DNA of 64,000 bases, taken from Glycomyces luteolus (GTDB taxonomy: Bacteria > Actinomycetota > Actinomycetes > Mycobacteriales > Micromonosporaceae). The notes under the pieces were generated by a model, which worked only from the letters and a program-made list of their open reading frames with translations, was not told the origin of the DNA and did no database searches. Positions 10,045-20,481 of this stretch are shown here, one piece after another (position 1 is the first letter of the stretch; the number at the start of each line of letters is the position of its first letter). The translations under genes and the position numbers were made by a program. The stretch lies in contig NZ_JAPZVP010000008.1 in NCBI RefSeq assembly GCF_027622875.1, forward strand, positions 42,518-106,517, in the 5' to 3' direction.

Positions 10045-11781
10045 TCAGGACTTCATCTTCGCAGCCTCTGCGAGCAGTTCCTCGGCGTGGGCCACGCCCA
10101 GGTGCGAATCGGGCATCCCGGCGAGCATGCGAGCAAGCTCACGCGCCCGCTCCGCGTCGTCGACCACCCTCACGCCCGAGACCGTGACGGCCCCCGACGT
10201 GTCCTTCGAGACCACCAGGTGGCGGTCCGCGAAGGCCGCGACCTGCGGGAGGTGGGTGACGACCAGCACCTGGTGGCGGCGGGCGAGCTTGGCGAGGCAG
10301 CGGCCGATCTCGATCGCGGCCCCGCCGCCGACCCCGGCGTCGACCTCGTCGAACACGAGGACGGGCGGGCCGCCGATCTCGGCGAAGACCACTTCGATCG
10401 CGAGCATGACGCGGGAGAGCTCGCCGCCCGAGGCGCCCTTGTGCAGGGCGGCGGGCAGTGAGCCCGGGTGCGGGCGCAGCAGGAGCTCGACCTCGTCGGC
10501 GCCGTCCTCGGTCGCGCCGGAGACCGCCGTCTCGACGGCGAGGTCGATGCCGCCGCGACCGGCCGGTCGCGGCTCGACCGCGGCCGTGACCTCGGCGTGC
10601 GGCATGGCGAGGCCCTTGAGTTCGGCCGAGACCGACGCGGAGAAGCGCTCGGCGGCGGCGCGGCGGGAGGCGCGCAGCTGGGCGGCGAGCTCGGCGGCCC
10701 GCACGGTGAGCTCAGTGTGCTGGGATTCGAGCTCGGCGACGCGCTCATCGGAGACGTCGAGCTCCCCGAGTCGCTTGCGGGCGTTCTCGGCCCAGGCCAG
10801 CACGCCGGGAAGGTCCTCGGCGTACTTGCGGTACAGCGTCTTCATGGCCGCCTGGCGCTGGTAGATCTCCTCGAGGCGACGCGGATCGGCCGAGAGGTCG
10901 TCGAGGTACGCGGAGAGGTCGACGGCGGCCTCGGCGAGGAGCGCGCCGGCCTCGGCCAGGCGCTCGGCGAACTCGGCGAGCTTCGGGTCGGAGTGGGCGT
11001 CGTGCTCCAAGGCGCGGGCGGCCGCGCCGACCGTGTCGGTCGCACCGCCTTCGCCTGTGGACGGGTCGCCGCTGATCGCGCCGTGCGCGGTGGCGGCGGC
11101 GAGGCGCAGCGCCTCGGCGTTCTCCAGGCGGCGGGCCTCTTCGGCGAGCTCGGCGTCCTCGCCTTCCTGCGGGTCGACGGCGGTGATCTCCTCGAGGCCG
11201 AGGCGCAGCATGTCCGCCTCGCGGGCCATCTCGCGGGCGCTGGTGCGCAGGCGCGAGAGCTCGGCGGCGCAGGCCCCGAGTTCGTGGAAGGCGGCGCGGT
11301 AGGCGTCGAGGATCTTGCCGTGGTCGGACCCGGCGAAGCGGTCGAGCGCGGCCCGCTGCTCGGCGGGCTGCAGCAGCCGCATCTGGTCCGACTGGCCGTG
11401 CACCGAGATCGCCAGCTCGCCCAGTTCCGCCAGGACGCCGACGGGCGCGGAACGGCCGCCGACCCAGGCCTTCGAGCGGCCCTCCGAAGACACCGAGCGG
11501 GCCAGCAGCAGCTCGCCGTCCTCGAGGTCGGCACCGGCCTCGATCGCGCGTTCACGCAGTTCGAGCGCGCTCTCGGGTACGGCGAATCGGCCCTCCACAA
11601 GGGCCTTATCCGCGCCGAGGGGGGCACGGGAGGCACGACCGCCGAACAGCAGCCCCAGACCGGCGACGACCATGGTCTTACCGGCGCCGGTCTCACCGGT
11701 GATGCAGGTCAGGCCGGAATCGAGCGGCAAGGTGGCGTCAGCGATCACGCCCAGGTTCTGGATGCGAAGCTCCTCCAACAC
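10045..11781 (-). CDS. recN: DNA repair ATPase RecN
   Basis: SMC-like ATPase that acts on double-strand breaks. 578 residues from the chosen start. The Walker A motif GETGAGKT lies at 29-36, a long helical middle region spans about 170-390, and the ABC signature region (SGGELSRVMLA) is followed by Walker B (VLVFDEVDAGVGG) near 470-500. The open frame begins at 11850, inside nadK. GTG at 11781 is preferred because RecN proteins normally begin at the LEELRIQNLGVI segment; ATG at 11811 is the alternative. The gene follows nadK by 47 bases and is probably in the same transcript. No LexA-type operator was recognised upstream. Confidence 0.93.
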   Translation of the reverse strand: MLEELRIQNLGVIADATLPLDSGLTCITGETGAGKTMVVAGLGLLFGGRASRAPLGADKALVEGRFAVPESALELRERAIEAGADLEDGELLLARSVSSEGRSKAWVGGRSAPVGVLAELGELAISVHGQSDQMRLLQPAEQRAALDRFAGSDHGKILDAYRAAFHELGACAAELSRLRTSAREMAREADMLRLGLEEITAVDPQEGEDAELAEEARRLENAEALRLAAATAHGAISGDPSTGEGGATDTVGAAARALEHDAHSDPKLAEFAERLAEAGALLAEAAVDLSAYLDDLSADPRRLEEIYQRQAAMKTLYRKYAEDLPGVLAWAENARKRLGELDVSDERVAELESQHTELTVRAAELAAQLRASRRAAAERFSASVSAELKGLAMPHAEVTAAVEPRPAGRGGIDLAVETAVSGATEDGADEVELLLRPHPGSLPAALHKGASGGELSRVMLAIEVVFAEIGGPPVLVFDEVDAGVGGGAAIEIGRCLAKLARRHQVLVVTHLPQVAAFADRHLVVSKDTSGAVTVSGVRVVDDAERARELARMLAGMPDSHLGVAHAEELLAEAAKMKS

Positions 11782-11828
11782 GCTTCGAAGCCTAGCCGGT
11801 CTGTCTGACATCCGGCGGCCGAGCGGGG

Positions 11829-12728
11829 TCAGATGCGGCCGTGACGCCAACCGTCAACGGGCAGAGAGAGTTTCGACACGAGCCGGGAGGCGAAGGGCTG
11901 ACTGGACATGCGCACCAGGCGTACCGGGCGGTCCGAGCGGCGGATGGTCACCGTCGATCCCGAAGTGAGCCGCGTGAGCTCCTTGCCGTCCGCGATGAGC
12001 GAGCCCTCGGTGCCCACCGACTCCACGCCGATGCGGATCACGGAGGAGGAGTGCACCACCATCGGCTTGGCGAACAGGGCGTGCGCGTTCATGGGGACCA
12101 CCACGAGGGCATCCACATCGGGCCAGACCACCGGGCCGCCCGCCGACATCGCGTGCGCGGTCGAACCGGTCGGCGAGGCCACGACGACGCCGTCGGAACC
12201 GTAGCGGGAGATGCGGGTGCCGTCGATCTCGATGTACAGCTCCAGCATCCGCGCGGGCTCGGCCTTCTCCACCGCGATGTCGTTGAAGGCCCAGGAGACG
12301 TGGTGCGCGCCGTCGGTGCCGAGGGCCTCGACCGCCAGCGCGGTGCGCTCCTCGACCGTGTACTCGCCGTCGAGGAGGCGTGAGACGACGGTCTCGAGTT
12401 CGCCGGTCTCGGCTTCGGCGAGGAAGCCGACCTTGCCGAAGTTGACGCCGAGCAGCGGGACGTCGGCCTTGGCGGCCATCTTGGCCGAGCGGAGGACCGT
12501 GCCGTCGCCGCCGAGGGCGAGCACGAGGTCGGCGGTCTCGCCGGTGACCTCGCTGCCGACCACGAGCGCGTCGGGGCGCTGGAGCGACTGGGTCGCGCCG
12601 GAGCAGACTTTGACCTCCACGCCCTCCGCCCGCAGGGCGGCGGCGAGCTTGTCAGCGAGTTCGGCCACGTCCTCGCGCAGCGGATGCGTGACCACCAAGA
12701 CCCGGCTCGGCTTCTGCTGCGGCTCCAC
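11829..12728 (-). CDS. nadK: NAD kinase
   Basis: Phosphorylates NAD to NADP with ATP or polyphosphate in the cytosol. 299 residues, usual length. The diagnostic GGDGT motif is at 73-77, the NE/D-type substrate region is FNDIAVEK near 148, and the conserved SPTGSTAHAMSAGGPV loop lies near 183-198. Start GTG at 12728 is supported by TAGGAG a few bases upstream. First gene of the nadK-recN-steA run; the divergent cholesterol oxidase gene starts 223 bases away. The order nadK-recN-steA-mctB is conserved with M. tuberculosis Rv1695-Rv1698. Confidence 0.96.
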   Translation of the reverse strand: MEPQQKPSRVLVVTHPLREDVAELADKLAAALRAEGVEVKVCSGATQSLQRPDALVVGSEVTGETADLVLALGGDGTVLRSAKMAAKADVPLLGVNFGKVGFLAEAETGELETVVSRLLDGEYTVEERTALAVEALGTDGAHHVSWAFNDIAVEKAEPARMLELYIEIDGTRISRYGSDGVVVASPTGSTAHAMSAGGPVVWPDVDALVVVPMNAHALFAKPMVVHSSSVIRIGVESVGTEGSLIADGKELTRLTSGSTVTIRRSDRPVRLVRMSSQPFASRLVSKLSLPVDGWRHGRI

Positions 12729-15329
<2,601 letters not shown>

Positions 15330-15361
15330 GGCGCGGGATCGGTGCTTTCTAAGGCTGGACG

Positions 15362-15562
15362 CTAGGCGTCGTCGACGTTGCTGAGGATCTCGGAGAGGCG
15401 CTGCTGGACGCCTTCGAAGACCTGGACGTGCTCGGTGACGGGCAGGTCCGGCAGGGCTTCGAGGCGGCCGAGGGCCTCCTCGACCTCCATCTCGACGTCG
15501 TCGGTGTCGGCTGCGGGCTTCAGCCGGCTGGCCAGGGCCCCCGGGCTGGGCGTGTCGGTCAT
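15362..15562 (-). CDS. Small conserved actinobacterial protein
   Basis: 66 residues, acidic, no membrane segment, mostly predicted helix (VEEALGRLEALPDLPVTEHV region followed by QVFEGVQQRLSEIL). Function unknown. It starts at ATG 15562 overlapping the stop of the upstream phasin-like gene (ATGA) and ends 33 bases before tlyA. Its place just upstream of tlyA matches the small Rv1693-type protein of mycobacteria, so I take it as real and co-translated. A helix-pair interaction partner of the preceding coiled-coil protein is plausible but unproven. Confidence 0.8.
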   Translation of the reverse strand: MTDTPSPGALASRLKPAADTDDVEMEVEEALGRLEALPDLPVTEHVQVFEGVQQRLSEILSNVDDA

Positions 15563-15960
15563 GCGTCCTCTTCCTCGCCGTCGATCGGCTCCATGGTCGC
15601 GGCGGAGTCGGACGGGGGCGTCTCGGCGGGAGCCCGCTTCTCCGCGGCGTTCATGCGGGCCTCGGCTTCGGCGAGGCGGATGCGGAGATCGCGGACCTGC
15701 TCTTCGGAGTGCTCGAGGCGCAGGTTGAGGTCGTCGAGGTCGGCCTGGGTGGCGACGCCGAGGCGGGTGAGGCTGGCGTCGAACTCGGCTCGGATGAGTC
15801 GGCCGAGGTCGGTGGCGGTGCGGCTGCCTTGCTCGCGTACCTGCTCGGTGCCGGTGCGGAGGTCCTCGCGGACCTTGCCGGCGAGATTGCGGGCGCGGCG
15901 CGCGGGTTCGCCGGCCATGCCGAGGAATGCGTCGAAGTAGGTGCGGGCGGAGTCCGTCAT
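15559..15960 (-). CDS. Phasin-like coiled-coil protein
   Basis: 133 residues, highly charged and helical. An amphipathic N-terminal part (about 1-50, containing YFDAFLGMAGEPARRARN) is followed by a strong heptad-type coiled coil (about 70-115, DLDDLNLRLEHSEEQVRDL). The tail is disordered and acidic. The layout resembles phasins and similar proteins that coat lipid or polyester granules, or scaffold proteins, but the match is by architecture only. The open frame extends to 16644; ATG at 15960 is chosen because GGGAG lies nine bases upstream and the upstream frame is a shadow of the SCP2 gene. First gene of the cluster ending in tlyA. Confidence 0.8.
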   Translation of the reverse strand: MTDSARTYFDAFLGMAGEPARRARNLAGKVREDLRTGTEQVREQGSRTATDLGRLIRAEFDASLTRLGVATQADLDDLNLRLEHSEEQVRDLRIRLAEAEARMNAAEKRAPAETPPSDSAATMEPIDGEEEDA

Positions 15961-16162
15961 GGTGGTCCCACTCCCTTCAGGGTCTGCCGAGTCCGCGGGT
16001 TGGCGTCCCCGCCTCGGTGAGGCTCGCGAGCCGTAGTCTGGCTCTGGCGTCAACGGTACTGCCAAGCTACCGGTGCCCGGCCTCGCCCGCGAGGTCGTAC
16101 TGGCCGGTAACATTCTGACGGGGCGCACTGCCGCGCCCGCGCCGATCGAAACAGGAGGGCCC

Positions 16163-16501
16163 ATGGCCACCATCGACGAATGCCGGACCGCACTCGAGCA
16201 GTTCTCGGAGAACCTCGCCTCGAACCCGAAGACGGTCCGCAAGCTCCAGGGCTTCCAGCGCTCGCTCGCCGCCGACATCACCGACCTCTCGGTGTCGTTC
16301 AACGGCAAGTTCGACCAGGGCAAGCTGACCGGCATCACCGACGGCGACAACCCCGACGCGGAGATCCGCATGATCGTCTCCTCGGACAACCTGCTCAAGC
16401 TCGTCGCCGGGGAGCTCGACTTCATGAAGGCCTTCACCGGAGGCCAGGTCAAGTTGAAGGCCAACATGATGGACCTCATGAAGCTCCGCGGCGTGCTGTA
16501 G
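16163..16501 (+). CDS. SCP2-like sterol/lipid carrier protein 1
   Basis: 112 residues, a stand-alone SCP2-fold protein: a small soluble alpha/beta sandwich with a hydrophobic tunnel that binds sterols, acyl-CoAs or other lipids. The sequence shows strand-forming ADITDLSVSFNGKFDQGKL, then DAEIRMIVSSDNLLKLVAGE, and a C-terminal helix ending MMDLMKLRGVL, the usual order of the family. ATG at 16163 is set by AGGAGG (16153-16158). It is paralogous to the next gene, with matching MAT(I/V)DECR openings. A hairpin (16568-16598) separates them, so they may be independently controlled. Confidence 0.87.
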   Translation: MATIDECRTALEQFSENLASNPKTVRKLQGFQRSLAADITDLSVSFNGKFDQGKLTGITDGDNPDAEIRMIVSSDNLLKLVAGELDFMKAFTGGQVKLKANMMDLMKLRGVL

Positions 16502-16567
16502 ACGGCCCTGCTCGCGCCGTCGGTTCGCATTGGGCGGCTTGGACAGCGCGAGGTGCGTAGGGTGCGC

Positions 16568-16598
16568 GGGCGCGGGCCGTGAGGCCCGTCCCGCGCCC
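16568..16598. terminator. GC-rich hairpin between the two SCP2-like genes
   Basis: Outer arms GGGCGCGGG (16568-16576) and CCCGCGCCC (16590-16598) enclose a second small GGCC/GGCC-type pairing. No T-tract follows, so this may be a weak terminator or a structured leader. It lies 67 bases after the first SCP2 stop and 147 bases before the second start. Confidence 0.45.
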
Positions 16599-16744
16599 GG
16601 CCGCGGCGACGCCTGCGAGCCGTGAATCTGCATGAGCGTCCCAAGGGTCAAATGCGTCCCGGTCGGACGCAACGGCATTCGGGCCACGTTGTAATCTCTC
16701 GGCAGTCGAGCGCTTCGAGCTCAAGAACTATCCGGGAGGACCGT

Positions 16745-17095
16745 ATGGCCACTGTTGACGAATGCCGCAATGTGCTGGAGAAGATGGCGGGCAAGGTCGC
16801 CAGGAAGTCCGACGAGCTCGAGCTCGAAGAAGACTTCGAGCGCACGCTGGCCGTTGAGATCACCGACCTGAACCAGGCCTTCAGCGCCAAGCTCTCCGGC
16901 AACAAGCTGACCGACCTGCTCGACGGCGACGCCGCCGACGCCGAGGTCCGCATCCTCATCGGCTCTGACGACCTGATCGCCCTGTCCAAGAAGGAGCTCA
17001 AGCCCGCCAAGGCGCTCCTGACCGGCAAGATCAAGATCAAGGCCTCCGTGAAGGACCTCGCCAAGCTGCGCAAGGCCCTCAAGGTCGACAAGTAG
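16745..17095 (+). CDS. SCP2-like sterol/lipid carrier protein 2
   Basis: 116 residues, second SCP2-fold protein, clearly paralogous to its neighbour over the full length (shared order: DECR start, AVEITDLNQAFSAKLSGNKL, DAEVRILIGSDDLIAL, Lys-rich C-terminal helix). It differs by being much more basic in the last 30 residues, which may alter membrane or partner contact. ATG at 16745 has GGGAGGA upstream. Transcription probably ends at the strong hairpin at 17151-17177. Ligand unknown. Confidence 0.87.
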   Translation: MATVDECRNVLEKMAGKVARKSDELELEEDFERTLAVEITDLNQAFSAKLSGNKLTDLLDGDAADAEVRILIGSDDLIALSKKELKPAKALLTGKIKIKASVKDLAKLRKALKVDK

Positions 17096-17150
17096 CCGAA
17101 CCATGCCCTGAGGCGTTGCGCCCCACCGGTGCAGCGCCGTAAAGAAAACG

Positions 17151-17177
17151 AAGCCCGGACTGCGGCAGTCCGGGCTT
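17151..17177. terminator. Bidirectional terminator
   Basis: Inverted repeat AAGCCCGGACTGC / GCAGTCCGGGCTT (13-bp arms, near-zero loop) preceded by an A-rich run (17141-17147) and followed by TTCTC. It lies between the convergent SCP2 and HAD-phosphatase genes and can serve both strands. Confidence 0.85.
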
Positions 17178-17191
17178 CTCGCTTGCCTTCG

Positions 17192-18226
17192 TCAGGCCGA
17201 CAGGAGCTTTTCTGCGGCCTCGCCCACCGGGATCGGCGCCGATGTCGGCTCGTAGCCGGTCATATCGGCTGCGGCCCAGCTCAACTCGCAGAGGGCCCGC
17301 CACGCGTCCAGTTCGGCGCCCTGGCCGCTGAGACGGATCTCCTTGCCGTCCAAGGCCGCCGTCCACCCGCCGCACTCGATGCGGTCGACAGCGTCGTTCC
17401 AGTCGGGTTCGGGGTGCGACTCGGTCAGGGCGGCAAGGCTCCAGCCGAGGTATGTCGGCCGCTGCTCGGGTGGCAGCGCGAGCGCCTCGCGCGGCGAGAC
17501 GACACCGGTGAAGACCAGCAGCGAGTCGATGCCCGCCCGGTTGGCGCCCTCGATGTCCGAGTCCGGCCGGTCGCCGACCATCACCGCGCGGGCACCGGGC
17601 TTGCGCGCCAACGCCGAGCGGTAGATCCCCGGCTCCGGCTTCCCTGCGACGATATCCGGGCCGCGGCCCAGCGCCGTGCTGATCGCCCCGGCCAGCGCGC
17701 CCGTACCGGGCAGCGGACCGTCCGGCGTGGGCAGGGTGGCGTCGAGGTTCGTCGCCACCCACAGGGCCCCGTTGCGGGCCGCGATGGTCAGGTCGGCGAG
17801 GTCCCGCCACGTCAAGGACGGGATCATGCCGTAGCCGATGCCTTGGGCCGCTTTCGGATCCGTCGTCGCCACCAGGCCCTGGGACTCGACGGCGACGCGC
17901 AGCGCCTCCGAACCGGTCACGAGGATCCGGGCGCCCTCGCCGAGCCGCTCGCGCAGGATCTCGGCCACCACCTGCGCCGAGGTGAGCACCTGGGTGTCCT
18001 CGGCCGGGATGTCCATGCCGCGCAAGGCCTCCGCGACCGTCTGGGGGCTGCGTGAGGCGTTGTTGGTGACGAACACCGGGTCGCAGTCGAGCCCCGGAAG
18101 GGCCGCGAGGGTCGCGGCCGCTTCCGGGATCGGCTGACTGAGCAGGTAGACGACGCCGTCGAGGTCGAGCAGCGCTTGGTCGTAAGCGCCGGCGAGAGCC
18201 TCAGGCGCGCCTTTCAGTCGAGTCAT
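17192..18226 (-). CDS. HAD-IIA family phosphatase
   Basis: 344 residues; HAD-superfamily subfamily IIA (NagD/PGP/4-nitrophenylphosphatase type), hydrolysing small phosphate esters in the cytosol. Motif I DLDGVV (nucleophile Asp), motif II near FVTNNASRS, a class II cap in the middle, then GKPEPG and motif IV VGDRPDSDIEGA. The last 80 residues form an extra segment beyond the usual HAD-IIA length. Start ATG at 18226 lies 26 bases inside the end of the preceding TPR gene, with GAGGAG five bases upstream, so translation is coupled. M. tuberculosis has a phosphatase (Rv1692) at the same place. Confidence 0.9.
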   Translation of the reverse strand: MTRLKGAPEALAGAYDQALLDLDGVVYLLSQPIPEAAATLAALPGLDCDPVFVTNNASRSPQTVAEALRGMDIPAEDTQVLTSAQVVAEILRERLGEGARILVTGSEALRVAVESQGLVATTDPKAAQGIGYGMIPSLTWRDLADLTIAARNGALWVATNLDATLPTPDGPLPGTGALAGAISTALGRGPDIVAGKPEPGIYRSALARKPGARAVMVGDRPDSDIEGANRAGIDSLLVFTGVVSPREALALPPEQRPTYLGWSLAALTESHPEPDWNDAVDRIECGGWTAALDGKEIRLSGQGAELDAWRALCELSWAAADMTGYEPTSAPIPVGEAAEKLLSA

Positions 18227-20432
18227 CGGACTCCTCAGCGTCGGGGGTCGACTCGGCGTTGGAAGCCGCCGGAGTCGCGAACGGAGTGGTCGAAGGCGGC
18301 GCGGGGGTCGTCCCGGTCCTCACGTCGTCCTTGACGTCGGCCTCGGACTCCTCGTCGTCTTCGAAGTCTTCTTCTTCGTCGTCGAAGTCCTCGTCGTCTT
18401 CGTCGTCGTAGTCGTCCTCGGCTTCCACGTCGCGGTCGTCGTAGTCGGCCCGCACGTCGCGGTCGTCGTCCGAGTCCTCGTCGTCGTCTTCGAGGCCGTC
18501 TTCGTCGTCCTCGTAGTCGTCCTCGTCTTCGAACTCGTCGTCCTCGTCGTACTCCTCGACGACGATGCCCTCGAGCTCGAGCAGGCGCTCGGCGGCGCCG
18601 GTCTCGCCGGTCTCGTCGGCGGCGACCGCCTTCGAGAGCCATTCGCGGGCTTCGTCTTCGCGGCCGTCGGCCAGCAGGCCCTCGGCGTACGCGAAGCGGA
18701 GGCGGGCGACCCAGGGCTCGGTCTTCGGCGAGTTGAGCCCGCCGACCTTCAGCATCGCGGTCGCGGCCTCGCCCATGCCCATGTCGCGGCGGGCGCCGGA
18801 GGCGACGATGAGGAGCTCGACCCGCACCTCGGGGTCGACGCTCTCGTCGCTGCCGAACTCGCGGTACAGGTCGATCGCGCGCTCGGGGTGCCCAAGGGCG
18901 CGTTCGCAGTCCGCGATGAGCGCCACGTGGTCGTGCGTGCCGCCCAGGCGCTGCGCGGCGCGCAGCTCGTTGACGGCCAGCTGCCACTCTTCGGCGCCGT
19001 ACGCGGCCACACCGGTGACCTCGCGGACCACGGCCACGCGGGACGCCTTGCGGCGGGCGTAGCGGGCCTGCTCGAGCGCGCCTTCGACGTCGTCCTCGGC
19101 GAGGAGCGCGGCGGCGGCGATGAGCCGGTTGCCGACGGCCTCGGCGAGCTGCTTGTTCAAGCTGCGCAGCCCGGCCTTGGTCTCCTTGTCGAGCTGGTCG
19201 AAGCCGTACTCGATGCCCTCGGGAAGGTCCGGGGCCTCGTCGGACTCGCCCATGCGGATCGGGCCTTCGTGCCCGGCCTCGCGCTCCTCGAGCGGACGCA
19301 GGGCGTCCTTGCCGCGGCGCTCCTTGCCGTCGCGGCCGAAGCGGTCGTCGCCCCGGTCGCTGCGGCGGGGGCGGTCGTCGCGGTCGAAGCGGCGCGGGCC
19401 GCCTCGGTCGTCACGGCGGGGACCCCGGTCGCCGCGGTCGAAGCTGCGCGGGCGGTCGTCGCCGTCGCGGCGGGGGCGCTCGTCGCGGCCGCCTTCGCGC
19501 TTCTCGAACTGGCGCGGACGGTCGTCGTCACGACGGGGACGGTCCTCGCGGCTCTCGAACTGGCGGGGCCGGTCGTCGTCGCGGCGCGGGCCGCGGTCGT
19601 CGCGCTTGTCGAAGCTGCGCGGACGGTCGTCGCCGTCCCGGCGCGGCCGGTCGTCCCGGCTGCCCTCGAAGCGACGAGGACCGCGGTCATCGCGGTTGAA
19701 GCCGCCACTGCGGTTGTCGCCGTCGCGGCGGGGGCGGTCGTCGCGGTTGCCCTCGAAACGGCGCGGGCCGCCACGGTCGTCGTCGCGGCGGGGGCGGTCG
19801 TCGTCGCGGCGGGGGCGGTCGTCGTAGCGGCGCGGGCCCCGGTCATCGCGGCTGAACCCGCCACCGCGGTTGTCGCGGTTGCCCTCGAAACGGCGCGGAC
19901 CGCCACGGTCATCGCGGCTGTAACCGCCGCGGCTGTCGCCATCGCGGCGGGGACGGTCGTCGCGGTTGAACCCGCCGCTGCGCGGACGGTCCTCACGGTT
20001 GTAGCCACCACCGCGGTTGTCGCGGTTGAAGCCGCCACCGCGGCTGTCACCGTCGCGACGGGGCCGGTCGTCCCGGCTGCCCTCGAAACGGCGCGGACCG
20101 CCACGGTCATCACGGTTGTAACCGCCACTGCGGCCGTCCCGGTTGAAACCACCGCCGCGGCTGTCGCCATCGCGGCGGGGACGGTCATCGCGGTTGTAGC
20201 CACCGCGGTTGTCGCCGTCGCGACGGGGCCGGTCGTCCCGGTCCTCGTAGCGCCGCGGGCGGTCATCGCGGCCTTCACTGCGGCCGTAGCCGCCCCGGCT
20301 GTCCCCTCGGCCGTCCTGGCGGTTGTACCCGCCGCTCCGGCCCGAACGGTCGCCGTAGCCGCCGCCCTCGCGACGGCCGTAGCCGCCTCGTCGGTCATCT
20401 CCACCCTTGCGGGCGCGGCCGTCTTCAGCCAC
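18201..20432 (-). CDS. TPR protein with giant RG/RD-rich N-terminus and acidic tail
   Basis: 743 residues in three parts. Residues 1 to about 385 are a low-complexity Arg/Asp/Gly sequence built from about a dozen copies of DDRPRRDGD, RGG and FNRD-type units. Residues about 400-610 are helical repeats of TPR type (ALEQARYARRKASRVAVVRE and following). About 612-705 is an Asp/Glu-dense tail. The TPR part corresponds to the Rv1691-type protein found between tyrS and the phosphatase in actinobacteria; the long RG-rich extension is the unusual element. Start GTG at 20432 has GGGGGAG upstream. RGG-like repeats suggest RNA binding or condensate formation; that is inference. Repeats in the DNA create long spurious frames on the other strand. 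Confidence 0.85.
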   Translation of the reverse strand: MAEDGRARKGGDDRRGGYGRREGGGYGDRSGRSGGYNRQDGRGDSRGGYGRSEGRDDRPRRYEDRDDRPRRDGDNRGGYNRDDRPRRDGDSRGGGFNRDGRSGGYNRDDRGGPRRFEGSRDDRPRRDGDSRGGGFNRDNRGGGYNREDRPRSGGFNRDDRPRRDGDSRGGYSRDDRGGPRRFEGNRDNRGGGFSRDDRGPRRYDDRPRRDDDRPRRDDDRGGPRRFEGNRDDRPRRDGDNRSGGFNRDDRGPRRFEGSRDDRPRRDGDDRPRSFDKRDDRGPRRDDDRPRQFESREDRPRRDDDRPRQFEKREGGRDERPRRDGDDRPRSFDRGDRGPRRDDRGGPRRFDRDDRPRRSDRGDDRFGRDGKERRGKDALRPLEEREAGHEGPIRMGESDEAPDLPEGIEYGFDQLDKETKAGLRSLNKQLAEAVGNRLIAAAALLAEDDVEGALEQARYARRKASRVAVVREVTGVAAYGAEEWQLAVNELRAAQRLGGTHDHVALIADCERALGHPERAIDLYREFGSDESVDPEVRVELLIVASGARRDMGMGEAATAMLKVGGLNSPKTEPWVARLRFAYAEGLLADGREDEAREWLSKAVAADETGETGAAERLLELEGIVVEEYDEDDEFEDEDDYEDDEDGLEDDDEDSDDDRDVRADYDDRDVEAEDDYDDEDDEDFDDEEEDFEDDEESEADVKDDVRTGTTPAPPSTTPFATPAASNAESTPDAEESDDSTERRA

Positions 20433-20481
20433 TCGATTCTCCCCCTCTATTCACCGCGACAAAACCAACCAAGTGTATGCC

